Shown piece by piece: positions 13,961 through 27,480 of a DNA stretch of 64,000 nucleotides (positions are counted from its first letter, which is position 1; every line of letters starts with the position of its first letter). Under the pieces are notes generated by a model. That model saw only the letters and a program-made list of their open reading frames with translations, was not told the origin of the DNA and did not search any database. Origin of the DNA: Viscum album. Lineage: Eukaryota; Streptophyta; Magnoliopsida; Santalales; Viscaceae. The translations under genes were made by a program, and so were the position numbers. The stretch lies in NCBI GenBank assembly GCA_963277665.1, contig OY728122.1, positions 2,120,296,024 to 2,120,360,023 of the forward strand, written 5' to 3'.

Positions 13961-14330
13961 CTTAAGTTCTTGGGTGGAAGGTCATTTATGGTCAAACCTC
14001 AGATCCCACTCTCACTAAAACAAATATGATCTCCCATAGAAAAAAAATCTGATTATAACCATAAATCTTATAATGGTGAGAAAAACTCCAATCCATCATG
14101 ATAATAGATTCCAACAAATCCATATCAATAACCATAAATCTTCATAACAAGTATTCCTAAACTATCAATAGAGAAAATAATGGACATTGAATCCCTTAAT
14201 CCATCCTCTTTCTAAGAGGCACTAAAAGCTCTATAATAGAGAACATGATCAACTTTGGATGTTTTAGTCCATCAATAAAATTGGATGATATAAATGAGTG
14301 TAAGGAACCATTATAAAATATTATAGTTTA
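13960..14330 (-). pseudogene. gypsy aspartic protease, decayed
   Basis: Retroelement protease would cut the polyprotein. The minus-strand segment 14,318-14,282 reads FYNGSLHSFISSN, aligning with the family's 'IDSGSTHSF.S' active-site loop. The catalytic Asp position is Tyr and the next Ser is Asn, so the active site is lost. Downstream, VIDMDLL and MMDWS match the conserved 'V.DM..FD.ILGMDWL' region. The region is mostly open apart from a few stops. Confidence 0.8.
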
Positions 14331-14530
14331 TATAGAAAAAGAATTAAAAATTGTACTTATCACTATATCTGGGACCACATAAACTTCAATCAAAACTTCA
14401 TACGCTTGGTTAAGGTGATTTTCTCCTAATTCATGTTCCTAGATACCAATAGATATTCATGTATCTGACAGTTCCACAATGGACCTTGTAGGTGAAGATC
14501 CTTCACTATAACTAGTCCAGAAAAAAATCT

Positions 14531-15560
14531 TATAGAACCTCTATATATGGTCGCAATAGCCAAAATCATATAACACCTTAATAGGTACAGGACTATAATG
14601 TCCAATGTTCCCTATATTGAAAAACTGATAAAAATATAGGCTAATGAAACTAGAGGATACTCATGGTGAATTAGAGGTACACTACTTTAAACCCCTTCCA
14701 CCACCTCTGTGATAATTTTTCACATTCCTCTTCTTTCCCTATGTTCCATAGAATCCACCACAGGCTGGATGATAGGGTAAAGGGAATCCAATTTTTCCCT
14801 TTACATTCATCTATACAGTCTTATCCCTATCCACCATCTCTGAATATGTTGTATGTGTTATCATATATACCTATAATCTAATTTCATTTTGTAAACCCAA
14901 AATATGTTTCTATGGTCTTTACATATAATTCATTACCACCATCGGTGAAAAACGAACCATCTTGACAAAATTATTAGCAAAACCAAAAATTGAAATATCT
15001 CCCATTTGAAATTAGAGTAACTCCATATAAATTTCATTAACCAAGTAGTCGAGAGAGAACCTTCCAAAAGAGTAGGGTATTTAATCCCTTCAAATATAAT
15101 CCCACATACTGGTTCACCAAAACCATTGAATCCCACCAATTCATGAAGGGACCCTAAAATATGCATGTTGTTCATTTAACATTGATATATTATAGTGTTT
15201 CAAATAATTAATAGTCATTAGATATCTTTTACATCCAATAACCTCATTCATACCTCTAAAAGACATAATCATATCACATAAGAACTCCCGAGACTGGGCA
15301 TTATCTCATCTATAAATTGGTTATACCACAGTGACTACATTCTGAAATTGGGGTGCAATATGGTCCATTATAAAAACAACCCAAATGATAACCTCTATAT
15401 GATTCTGATCCAAATTTTGGAAACCCTTTATGAACATTATTCAGCACACCCTCCTATGGATCCCATGGAATATATCTCTATGTCATTATACTACTCACCA
15501 TAAAAAATTTAAAATGATCATGAAATAGGGTAATCATAGATTAAACCAAAAAAACATAAG
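14531..15560 (-). pseudogene. gypsy gag with zinc-knuckle relic, decayed
   Basis: Gag forms the particle that packages the element RNA. The fragments FVKMVRFSPMVV (about 14,980-14,930) and GLQNEIRL, followed by TYSEMVDRD (about 14,900-14,815), match the retrotransposon gag pattern 'F..L.RFAP' and 'GL..EIR..V....TY.E.VDRA'. At 14,620-14,531 FNIGNIGHYSPVP and DFGYCDHI look like two CCHC zinc knuckles that have lost most of their cysteines. The N-terminal limit is uncertain. A minus-strand frame of 80 codons at 14,933-15,175 overlaps this region but is in another frame for part of it. Confidence 0.7.
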
Positions 15561-15744
15561 AATTAAATAGTATTATGATCAAACCCCAAATTATGATACT
15601 CATATAAAAACATCTCATAGTAACTTGATTCTTATATTGGTAAGATTTTTATAGGTTCTCACTACAACTAACCACCCCTTTTTTGATAATATTAACTCTT
15701 TTTTGTCAAAAATATAAAAAATTAACTTGAGGATAGAAATCCAA

Positions 15745-15752
15745 TGATACCA
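15745..15752 (-). other. primer-binding site of the gypsy element
   Basis: Plus strand TGATACCA, minus strand TGGTATCA, three bases inside the 5' LTR boundary. It is the core complementary to the 3' end of initiator Met-tRNA, the primer used by most plant Ty3/gypsy elements. Confidence 0.75.
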
Positions 15753-15755
15753 ATT

Positions 15756-17879
15756 TGTCACATATCTTCCCAAAAAAACCCAACAATTATGCTCTAATCT
15801 AGAATGAAGTATGGCCTGAATGGTTTTCTAGATCCCCACAGGATAGTGACTAACACCCGAGCATCAAACCAAAAAAAAGGAAATGATTTCAACAAACATA
15901 AAATGAGATACATGGAATATATATAGAAAGAAAAATATATAATAAAATATATTCCATAATAAATGAACGAAATATATAGGGATACATCCCAAGACAAAAT
16001 AGTAAGAGGAAACATTAATATATGTTTCCAACATCCACAAAAAAAACCTAAAACCATAAACTATCAATATATTTGATATGAGTGAAACATCATACCATCT
16101 CACCATTATCTACACCTAACGAGGTGATATAAACCTAACAACCTCACAAGATCACCTTATCATTTATAAAATAAAAGTTCAATGCATGTTTTACAAATTC
16201 CAAAGGGAATGTTCAATGTGTAAGCTAAACTAGCTCGGTTGGACCCCACCCATGTGTTCCATATCACGTCTCTATACAACAATCCCAATATGCTAAAATT
16301 TATGAAAATAAAGGCATTGAAAGTAATTAATGTGTTTTATTAAAATTCATGGTAAAATTATCCCCCTTCTATACTGTTATCAATCAATTCTAGGTAAAAT
16401 AGTTTCAAATAATAAATCTCCAAACCATTTTTATTTATCATGTATGTATATTAGAAAAAAATAGTAAAAAAATCAAATCATAATAGAAAATGTAGGGCAA
16501 GGACCATAATAGACCAAGAAAGGTTAATAACATAATACATGAATATAATAATGTATAAATAAATCCTCAAGATATATGAATCAAATATAGGGAGCATATG
16601 AACACCCTATAAACTGAAACCACTAATAGTACTTAATAATTCACTAGGACACATTTCCTTAGGATAATAGGAACACCCCATGAATGAACCCCCATAAATA
16701 ATATTCCTGGATTAGGATTATTTATACTATATATATTCAATTATATAAGTATTCCCATTTTCTAAATTTCTCAAATAATTTAAAATTGTCTCAAATTTCA
16801 TAATAAATATTTAAAAAATCATTTTTTAATCCATAAAAACCTATATCAAAAACCTCTTTCACAGTCCATTTCACAATTCACTGAATAAACATTCTTTACA
16901 AAACATAAGGAAAATAATCTTTCTCAAAATACCTATCCCACACATAGGAAAATGAATAAATCATTCCATTTCATTTAGAAATAAATTTATAAAAATAGGT
17001 TTAGTATAGGTTCACCCAATATATTCTATGGATGAAACCACCTACCTCAAACATGGTTTCACACCGAAATAAATGGGATCCACATACAACAAGGATGAAA
17101 AATAAAAATGAGTGAAATTAAAATATTCTGTAACATAAATCCACATAATATATAATCAAATTCCTTAAACAACATGAGTTATAATAGATATAGATAAACA
17201 CATATGTCTGGTAAATTTTAAGTTGTAACCCAACAAATACAAGGGTCGTCCATTGAATGATAACACGTGAAGAAAAAATAAAATGGATTGATATAGATTT
17301 CATCTGAAATACTAGATTCTAAAATAACATTCCATAAACTACTTAAAATAAGGTAAAAGTGTGTAAATATAAATAAGAATATAACACATACAGAATGGAA
17401 CATAGCCAACCATGACAGAGAAAAAGGAACCAACCCAAGTGGCCCTGTAGAGAAGAAATCACCCAAACTTACCTGGTGAAACCCAAGGTTTGAGGAAGAA
17501 TGGTTGCTTATAAAATGATAAACTGTCAGATATACACCATGATAAAACCAACTGGGAAGGTATGATGTACTTCATGAATGATAAATTCATGCTGCAAATC
17601 CCCTTGAATGAATGTACACTGAAAAATATATCACTTCAGGTTGAATTCCCAAACAACCATTTCACATCAAGAATGGGAATTACAACATGTACCATTTTCA
17701 CTTAATGAAACTAGACTTCATTTTGTTTTATTGGAAACTATTTCACATTATGAATACAGTTCATGGAATGAATTTTTTCTATAACCAGCACCCAACAACA
17801 ACCCTATAGAAACTCCCAAAATGATCTTTGATGACCCACAAACCCAATGTAAAAGATATTTATCATAATAAGGAATACA
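15756..17879 (-). repeat. 5' LTR of the gypsy element (right copy)
   Basis: It starts TGTCACATATC on the plus strand beside the PBS and ends AGGAATACA, so it has TG...CA-type ends. It aligns along its length with 8,841-10,940. About 473 bases in (near 16,229) it carries AGCTCGGTTGGACCCCACC, the counterpart of the CTCAGTAGG motif shared with other LTR-like segments in this window. Four minus- or plus-strand frames of 60-90 codons within it are not conserved in the other LTR and are ignored. Confidence 0.8.
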
Positions 17880-17884
17880 ACATT
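17880..17884. repeat. candidate target-site duplication, right copy
   Basis: ACATT, matching 8,836-8,840. Confidence 0.45.
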
Positions 17885-20800
17885 AACTAGGATGTTAAAA
17901 ATATTATACACTTGTTCGTTCAACATATAATATATCTCTCACTTTAGGATAATACCATAACTGTCATTGACTGAGTTACCAAATCATATTGATCAATGGA
18001 TGTATCGTGGAACTTGGAATTTTATACCACTATGGGTCATGAAATAATAAATTACATTTAATTTAAGGAAAACTAAACACAATTAATGATACATAATATA
18101 ATATGTCATAATGAAATATTCATAAACAAAGTGGATAATTTTTTAGAACCAACTAACATAATAAAGTGTTGACTACTCATGGAGATCTCTTTCAATTCAT
18201 TTTCCAAGCCCAAAACAAAACATTCCCATGTCATGATCCCCTATCTTAGGATATTATATTTTTATAAATTAAATATAAAAATATATTATTATTGTAGTAG
18301 TTTAATAAATTAAATAATTACTAAAAATTTATTGATTCATCTAACCAAAGAGATGTCATTACTAATACTGTGAATAAGATCCACAATGCACCCAAGAATT
18401 AGTGAAATAAAAATCCCTATCAACCAACACCTGAATAACCATCAGTCTAATCCAATTCAATTGATATTAAAAAATAAATTCTACACCAATCCAAAATTAA
18501 TTAATATTTTTTAAATCAATTTGAATTAAATATATCAAGAAATAATTTATCTATCCTATGAAAAATCCCCAATGTTTATAATGATTCCTCCATGATCTCG
18601 TAGAATTGTCACATAAACCTTGGGTTAGAAACACTATAATTAGTTTCCATCATAAAGAAAAATAACTAAATGAGAGTGAGGAAAAAATACCAATATGTTT
18701 TCATGGTAAAACCTCAAAATGAAACCCCCAACATAGGGGAAAAGGAGGAAGAAAAATAGAAGGATCATGGTGAATGCACCTCTTTGAAGACCTCATTTCC
18801 TTAAAATTATGTGATGGGATGGGCCTAGAAAATATGATTCTACTAATATTTTAAAAAATATATTGTTTGATAATTTATTCATATGATAATTATATCACAC
18901 TATAATTCTCCTTAGAAATTATTTCTTTGTACTGTGGCCTAGTGGGTTGTCGAATATCATATATCCCTAACCACCCAATGTGGTAGAAACCCAGACACAA
19001 TAAAGTCAATAACCACTTTATGTACTAAGATGTTATTTTCTACTAAGATTCATACATGGATGATACCACATATTACAATATGATCATTCCTCTTGAGAAA
19101 CCCTCATGGAGAATCCCCTCTTGATATAATCAGATCATTCCCCTTTGAGAACCACTCAAGTTGTAATTTCCATTAAAAATGCATGAACAGCCTAGAATCA
19201 AAAAAAATTAATCTTATACAGAGGTTTTATGATGTTATCCCAAAATATCATGATCTAAACTTCTCTCTTCAACTATATATTAATCTTATAAAACTCCTAT
19301 AACATGTTAATTCCCATTAGTATTGGAATTCCTGCAGTTGATTTATGTATCGGGTCCCCCCTGAACCAAATCCAGTACTCACCTAATCACTCAATACCCC
19401 TCACCATCAAAAATATTCAAAATAACCATTTGTATATATTATATGTCTTTAAATTACTTTATATTTCAAATTATAATAACATCACCTATTTTAGGAGGAA
19501 TAATTTAAATTTCCACTGAATTCACCAACCCAAAATACTACCAGTCATTACACACACCTTCCAAATGCCTAATTCTCAAATATTAATTATTTTTCTAAAA
19601 TAGGGTATTTTTATTGATATTACCATATATTTACAAAATACTATTCATTTTCTTTGCAGGACTATTTCATGAGTTAATAGTCTTAACCTTATGTCATGGG
19701 AAGTTCCAACAAGTACACTTTCTACGATGCAAAAATGGAAATTTTTTTGTAACATATATTTTAATAAATTTATACTTTTTGGATGTATGTAATATATATA
19801 TTTTATTCTGGATAGACACTGTACGGTTATATTGTGGTTCATTGTAGTAAAAATTAATTCATTATGATTCTAACATGATACATGTTCTTCTTTAATAGGA
19901 TGTTTTATTTGAAAATGCATAGCATCATTGATGGTATTAAAGAATTATGATATAATTTTTACTAGATAGTCATGTTGAATGTGAGTTAAAAGAGTGATTT
20001 GTATTGAATATTTAATATGGACTGGCATGGTAATTCTATATCTATACTAGTCAGCTAGTTATTATTGCATTTCAAACTGAATTATTTTCATGAATAGTGA
20101 AGTGTCCAAGTTCATGTAATGGATTTTTGTTTTGTTATGTATATACAACAAAAATTTATTTATGGTGAAATTAAAACCAAATAGGGTGTGAAAATTTCTT
20201 CATCATGTTTCATGATCTTCAACCATATTAAATAAGTAATATTTTTTTCAGGGAACTGAATGATTCATGTTAGTATACCTCTAGGATTGTAGACAGTTAT
20301 TTGAATGATTATTACCAAATATAGAGTATCAGGAAACTCTAATATTAATAATATTATATTCTTTAATATACAAGATGTCACAATGAGAATATATAGTGCG
20401 TTGATGAAATGGAAAGCATTGGGCCAACAATTTATTATTTCCTAACTTTGAAGGCATTGATTTAATACACATTGTGTTCAAATGGTCTCTCATTTTTATG
20501 TCATACATAAATCAAAAATGATTTTTTAAAAATAAATATAAAATTAAATATTATGAAAAAAATGAATTTAAAAATAATAATTTAATAATTTAAATAGTAA
20601 TCCAAAAAATGAAATATAGACTATACCTACACCTCTATAATAATGGTTATTTTTAACCATGGGTATATAGGTCCCTATAATAATTATTTACACAATGATT
20701 TGGTATATGGTCATATAAATTAGCATATACTAATGGTTTATTGAAATATGTTGTATATATACAATAACAATACAACAAGAAACCTACCCTTTCTATTAAT

Positions 20801-23800
20801 GCCAATGTTTTTCAACTGAAGTATATAGCCAGCCCATGTTCCCCTTAGAATAATCACCCAAAATTTATATTGTTATTGATTTAGTTATTATTTAATATCA
20901 TATAATTGAGTTTTGGGAAAATTTTATATACTACCAAGTGTAAATTTAATTATTATCTTAATATAAAATAACTAGCATGATATTTTTAGCTAAAAACTCT
21001 TCCCAATCCATTGAACCAAAGCTTGTTTATATTATATTAATTATATTTTTACATAGTAAATTTAATTATAATTGATATATTTTATTTAATTTATATATTC
21101 ATAGCCTCTATCAATATTCAATGATGTTTTTTTGTGTAATATTTGTTAGGGAATTATATAATTAAGTAATATAGTAATTTTTTAATAATTTATTAGGTGG
21201 TTATTAAATTATTCATTTAATTATTTTATTTTGATTAATTAAATAACCTAATTTCATTATAATATTTTCAAAATAATGTGGAGTGAAAATTTTGACTATG
21301 GATATTGGTAATTATAATCATATTATACGAAAGTAATTTAAATTTTAAAAGATAATACTTGTGAATTGCTTCTATGATGATTGAACAAATTTATTTTTTA
21401 TTATGAATAATGATAAATAGATTGATAGATTGAATTAAATTTAAGTTTATGTATGATTAAATAGAAAACAGGGTATGTGGGTGAGCTATAATGTCATAGT
21501 ATTCCTTATCTTAAAATGATTACTTCCATGGATACATTTTCATTTATTTACATATTATTTATAATAAACATGTAAGTAATGTTTTTTGAAATAAATCATT
21601 ATAGAATTGAAAATTCGGTTTATAAATGAAAATTTTTCAATTTTATTTTATAAGTATTAATTAAACAATATATATTAATGAGGGGTTTGATTTAATTTAT
21701 TTATGGTTATTTAACAATTTTTACTTTGATAAAGTATAGAAAATATTTGCTAATTTCGGTTTTATGTTTGGAAACAATGTTAAGATGTTTTGGTTTTGGT
21801 ATTCTATTTTTAATACATTATAGAATCATTAATTTTTTATTTAATAGAAACATTAAATATATTTATATTAGTTTAATTTAATTTTAAAATATGTTGAGAA
21901 ACAATAGGTTCTTAAAGTAAAATTTGATCATAAAAATAGTAGTTATATTTTTTTGTTTATTCATTTTGAATGGTTTTTTGGAAAATAAATCCATAAATTC
22001 AAAAATATACCTGTTACACTCTGTTCATTAAACTTTTTAAGTTAGGGTTACATCATGAACCATATAATAATTTTATTATTTATTACTTGTTCAAAAGATA
22101 TTATCTTTTAGTTATTTTTAATGTTTTAATAATTCTATCAAACATCTCTATTCTAAACAAAAATTGTGTCCTTTGGTATGTTTTAAGAGGAAATGTATAT
22201 TTTTTTATACATGAGATAGTTATGATTTTGAATGATCTTAATATGTAAAATTATTTTTCCTTGAAAAATATCAACTTTCGAAAATATATATTTTCATAAA
22301 TTATTTTTTAAACATTGAAACCCTATTTTTATTAGTAACATACATTTTAGTCTTTTAGAATGTCTATATTATTTATTAATCTAAAACATTTACTTTTTTG
22401 GAGTTGTACAAGTTTGTAATAATATTTCCAATTACATGTCTTATAAAGTTTATATGTCACTACAATTATGAATAAATTATAGTTTAATCCATCTCTTATT
22501 CCTCAATTGGCTAGCTACTAGTATACATTGATGTCATCCATATTATTATTTTTATTTGTATTATATTAGTGAATATATTCTATATACTTGGTAACTTATT
22601 TCACATCTAAATTATTAATATTCTCATTGATCAAATCATTTTTATTTAATATGGGGCTTTCAAGTTTTATAGATTAATGTTATTATTTAATTAATTTTTT
22701 CCATATTAAAATAATATGAATTTAAATGTGTGATATTTTTAATGTTATAATATGTATTAAAAAGACCTGTGGTTGTCATTATTTTACAAATTATAGTCTA
22801 AAACATGGGTTTAATTAAGAACTTATTATTTTTATAACAATTTTGATAGAATCTAAATGTATGATATTGATTGAATCTCAACTAACGTTCAGAAAATGTA
22901 TATTTTTTTAGAATTTTCATTTAACAAGGCTTCAGATAGAGGAATTGTATGCTCATATTATAATAATTGTATTATATAACCTCATTTATGTTTGAAAATG
23001 TTATCTATAAAATTAAAAAAAAAATCAAAATTACTATCATTAGTGGGTCATAATGAAGAGAAAAAAGAAATATTAGAGAATTTGTGATAGAAATAAAATG
23101 ATTGGAAGGGATAATTTGTTGTTTGATAGATTCCCATTTATTATACATCATTAGAATTAATATTTTTAAATAGAAGATGACAATAGTATGAGTATAAATG
23201 ATGAAAATAATGAAAATGATGATGTTCAGAGTTTGAAATAATTTACATATCATGTAACAACTCTAATATATCAGAAATGTGGTAGTATGTAAAAGAAATC
23301 TTTTTAAATGATACTCTATCATGTGAAAATTATGTGTTGAATTTATAATATCAGCATCAACTGTCACCATAAATTTTTTTTGTCACATACTTCTTGATGA
23401 TGTAGATATTCCATCGAATGATTATATGGAATAAAATTTATTTGATCATATTATATCTTCAACTAATAAAACATTCTTGTTTGAAAGATTGAAAATTATT
23501 TTGGTAAAAATAAATGGCCTATGTGATTTTAACGAATCTTAGACAGCATGATATATTCTAAATAAATATGGAGCACAATATTGTCTTCCCCAAAAAGTAA
23601 TTTGGATCTTTATATTGATTTCTATTCTCTAAATCTATTTTTTGTTATATGAAATCTCAAAAAATGGCATGTTTCTAAGAGAAATGTGTATACTGATAAT
23701 TTTTATAATCATATATAAAGATTAATATATATATATATATAATTTGATTCAAGATATTATCATTTTCATGTATAGGTGTGTAATGTTTGTTTGGTTATAT

Positions 23801-26335
23801 AATTTTATTATTTTAGTCTATTTTGTTAGACGCATACTTCACATAGCCCATTCAAAGTTTCTATTGACATTAATAACTTTACACTGTGAACATATATGAA
23901 GAAACCTTTTAAATTATTATGTACACTCATATATAGAACTTTTTATCCTTTAAATTTAATTAATTGGTATATAAAATTGTTAACAAAATAGTTGAAGTTG
24001 GTTTGGAATTTTGGTGTAAACATGTACATTGCTTCATTAGAAGACATATTTCAAATGTGTGTTTTTATTATTTAGAAAATAAATTTCTTTCCCAATTTAT
24101 GAAATGATTAGTGGATGGATCATATATGATAAACTATTATATCATATTTATATGATGAATACATAATCTAAATGGATAAAATATCATCATATTTTTATTT
24201 TCATGTGATTTCAAACATTCTTTCCAATGGGTTATACATAAAATAAAAAAAATCAAAAGTTTAATAATACTATTGAGATAGAGAATACATGATTATTTAT
24301 GTGTGGAATTAATTTTTTTAATCAATTTCAATATTATAAATTTATATTTAGAAAATGATATATCAAATCTATAAATAGGAAGAATATTTCCACTGAATCC
24401 AATTATAAATGGAAAAAATAAATCCTCTTTGATTTGACTCATTGGTAAAACAATTTGATACATCATTGATTAAATGTAAATAATATTGAGAAAAATATAT
24501 GTGAATTGATACTTTTTATATTTATAAATGTTAAAGTTAATACCAAATATAGTTTCAGATATCTGTTTTTTTATTAGGGTATCAAACATAAATATCATTG
24601 TATGAGTATCTATCAAAATAACTGGAAAGTTCCATGTGCGACTTAAAATTCCTAACTACTACGTCATTATTCATAAATAGATTTTGATAAAAATATATCA
24701 TTGTTAGTCAATTAATTTAATTTTTATGGTTAATTTATAATTCTATTTTTATAGAAAGAATTTTAAAGATATTTTCTACTGTTTAATTAAAATAATTTAA
24801 TAATAGGCACCAATTATTTTGTGTGACTTAGTGAAACGTTTTACTCTATCTTTTTAAACATGAATTTTTCATGTTACTGGATATATTCCAATAGAAAAAA
24901 TCATTGGGGACTCATTTAATTTCATTTTATATATCAAACCAAATGAAATATAAAGTCCTATATTTGGAACATGAATCATATTATGGGATCCATTGTGAAT
25001 GTATATTTAGAAAAAGAATGTATTTCTTTCTTTTTAGAGGATTTGAATGATTTGACAGGTGATATAAATTCCAATTATAAATAAAGATGGTAAATATGGA
25101 AACATTTATACCAAATTTCTATAAAACTAAAAAAAAGTTGATTTTTTGGATCATATATATTAAATAAAAAGATCCATGAATAATTTGAGGTTTCACATTC
25201 CAAGGTAATTTTTAATTATGATTTGTTAAATTATTATACTAAGAAATTAATTTAACCATGTATGTGTTATTCCATCCTAGGTAATTCAAGATATATATTA
25301 ATAGTTTAATGTATTATTATAAAGAAAAAATAATCAAATTTTATATTGAATTCATTATTCATTATTCCTTAACATTGATAATGAGAGAGACATGTTATAT
25401 ATTTTAGTTTTATGATTTGGTAAGATTGAAGGTCTGACCGTTATTTATAAAAATTATATAATAAATATTTTTTTAATATTCCTATATAACTTTGGTATGG
25501 AGATTGTTGGTTCACTCTGTATATCGTGAAATAAGATTGTTGACTTTATGTCCCAATAATTTTGTTCATGAATGGAAATAAATTATTATAAATCATACAA
25601 ATATGTTATAACTATCAGATTAGTGAATATAAGTAATCAAAATGATTTCATTATGTTAAATGAAATGATGAATTATTTTTCAAGTAAATCGGATTGAAAA
25701 TATTGATATTAAAATGTTTCCTATTAATGTTTTTTTTAGAAAATAATAATATTTTTTTATTAATCCCATGGTTGAGTCAATATTATGAAATTAAAGTTGT
25801 TTAATTTAATGACATAAAATGGAACATTTATTAATGACTATAAATTTAGATATATTGACATGAGTCACTTTCTAAATACTGATGAGCCATATATTTTGAC
25901 ATAAATAGAGAAACATGTGTTTTTTGTGAATGATCCTTGAAAACATGAATAATGTATCATTACTAAAGTGATCCCATGATATATATCTTCTGATGGTTAT
26001 GATGAAATAGACACCATCGCCACACCCACTGGACATTATTAATATAATTAATATGATGAATAAAATAATTAATTTATCAAAGTTGACTATTGATATAATT
26101 AAGTGGTGGTTAATATATATATTTTAGGATATGTGGTTTCACTTTATTAATTTTATCAGAACATGGATATTTTTTGTTGGTACTATTCAAGTTTCTTTAA
26201 TTAGGTTTATTTCTTTGTCACATTAGATGGTTTGCATTTTTCTAATTGGTTTCTATTTATATGGATATGTTTGGTATAGATTTTTTATTTTTTATGAATT
26301 TAAATATATTTTCATATAATACATTCAATATAATC
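17885..26335. other. AT-rich gene-free DNA
   Basis: No coding region, RNA gene or recognisable transposon domain is visible on either strand. Around 18,560-19,420 the sequence is somewhat less AT-rich and contains phrases such as GGTAAAACCTC and repeated GAGAA/CCCTC stretches that may be retroelement leftovers. From 20,500 on it is nearly pure A/T with poly-A, poly-T and ATT runs. Confidence 0.6.
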
Positions 26336-26339
26336 ATAT

Positions 26340-27030
26340 AACCAGGATCAAATCCAGGTGGAGGCATAATTTCTGGGAACTATAGCACTACTGTAGAAGT
26401 ACTGTAGTAGGGACTGTAGCGGGAACTGTGCAGTATGGGTACTGTAGCAGGAACTGTGCAGTACTGTAGTAGTTAATATAGCAGGTACTGTTTGGCACGG
26501 TAGCAGCCAGGAATATGCCCTTGTTTGGGCCTTCGGGCCACCGATTTGGTCCCCGAGTCCTTTAAGGACTTTGGGCCACCCAGGCCATCGGGTCAATAAG
26601 GCCTTAGGGCCACCTCAAGGCCTTTAGGCCACCTTAAGTGTAGATACAAACCAGACAACCTACAAGGTACAAGCTCTACAAGGAGGATGAGCAAAGGAGC
26701 TTTCACCATAGTAGAAGATAAATGGGTTGCAAGAATGATAGGGTATGACACCTGCCATCGGGACAAGCATGTGCATACACGGGAATTCCTAGCCGAACAG
26801 CCATGCAAAGGTGGAGAGATGATTTCACGATGAAGATGATGGGGAAGAGCAGTTCCATGTAGTTAGTCTAGGTTGTATATAATTTTTGAAGCCTATGGGA
26901 AATGAATTCCTCTAAGGCCTATGAGCCATGTAATACTTATGCCTATCGGACTTTTAAGGGTTCCACATCACCCCTTTAAAGGTGGATTACCAAAAATCAA
27001 TAAAAAAATGAAGGCCTTCGGGCCATTGGA
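26340..27030. repeat. GC-rich island with hairpins and ACTGTAGC repeats
   Basis: The composition changes abruptly from the flanks. At 26,385-26,500 a 12-14 base motif of the type GTACTGTAGCAGGAACTG is repeated about eight times. From 26,520 come short near-perfect hairpins such as GGGCCTTCGGGCC, GTCCTTTAAGGAC, GGCCTTAGGGCC and AAGGCCTTTAGGCC. One more (GGCCTTCGGGCC) occurs near 27,012. Two adjoining minus-strand open frames (26,348-26,596 and 26,593-26,808) result from the missing AT-rich stops and the repeats; they show no known domain. The island is probably a younger retroelement fragment. Confidence 0.6.
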
Positions 27031-27480
27031 TGGATCATATAACCAAATGATAAAATGAACAAATGAACTAATGCACAAATGACCTAATGGAAAAATATCC
27101 CATGTCCAAATGGCTAAATTAACAAATGAAGTGTGACTAAATAACTAAATAATATAATGATCAAATGATCACATCACAAAATGCATAATGAAAAAATAAT
27201 AAATAATAAAATAGAATAATTTTAAATGTTTCAAATAAAAAAGTAAATAATATCAAAATCAATAAATGAATACACGACCAAATAATCAAATGAATAAATG
27301 ACTAAATGACATAAAGTCTAAATAAGAAAATAAAAAAATGAGAAATGCACAAATTGAAAATTTAAAAAAAATAGCCAAATGACCAAAGCAATAAACGACC
27401 AAATGACCAAATGAAAAATAAAAATATTATAAAATGACTAGATGACAATATAACCAAATATCAATATGACCATATGAACA
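27031..27480. repeat. degenerate tandem repeat of AAATGACC type
   Basis: Short units such as AAATGACCAAATGA and AAATGAACAAATGA recur through the stretch with unit lengths near 7-15 bases and frequent variation. It follows the GC-rich island directly and may be its decayed tail. Confidence 0.6.

Larger units (their letters stand above)
8841..17879 (-). mobile_element. full-length but inactive Ty3/gypsy LTR retrotransposon
   Basis: Reading the minus strand from high to low coordinate gives LTR, PBS, gag with a zinc-knuckle relic, protease, reverse transcriptase, RNase H, integrase and a second LTR. This is the Ty3/gypsy order, with integrase after RNase H. The LTRs (about 2.1 kb) align over their length with many substitutions and indels, so the insertion is old. 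Every domain is broken by stops and frameshifts and several catalytic residues are replaced. The integrase C-terminal core and the tail resemble plant Tekay/Del-like gypsy elements, but lineage is only an inference. It apparently inserted into or beside an older LTR of the same family. Confidence 0.88.

Noticed and set aside
15794..16106. Two overlapping hydrophobic minus-strand frames
   Set aside because: They lie inside the 5' LTR and are not kept in the other LTR.
26348..26808. Two adjoining minus-strand frames in the GC-rich island
   Set aside because: They are explained by short tandem repeats and hairpins with few AT-rich stops; no recognisable domain.
27031..27480. CRISPR-like array
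   Set aside because: Units are short, variable and without constant repeats and unique spacers; a degenerate plant microsatellite fits better.
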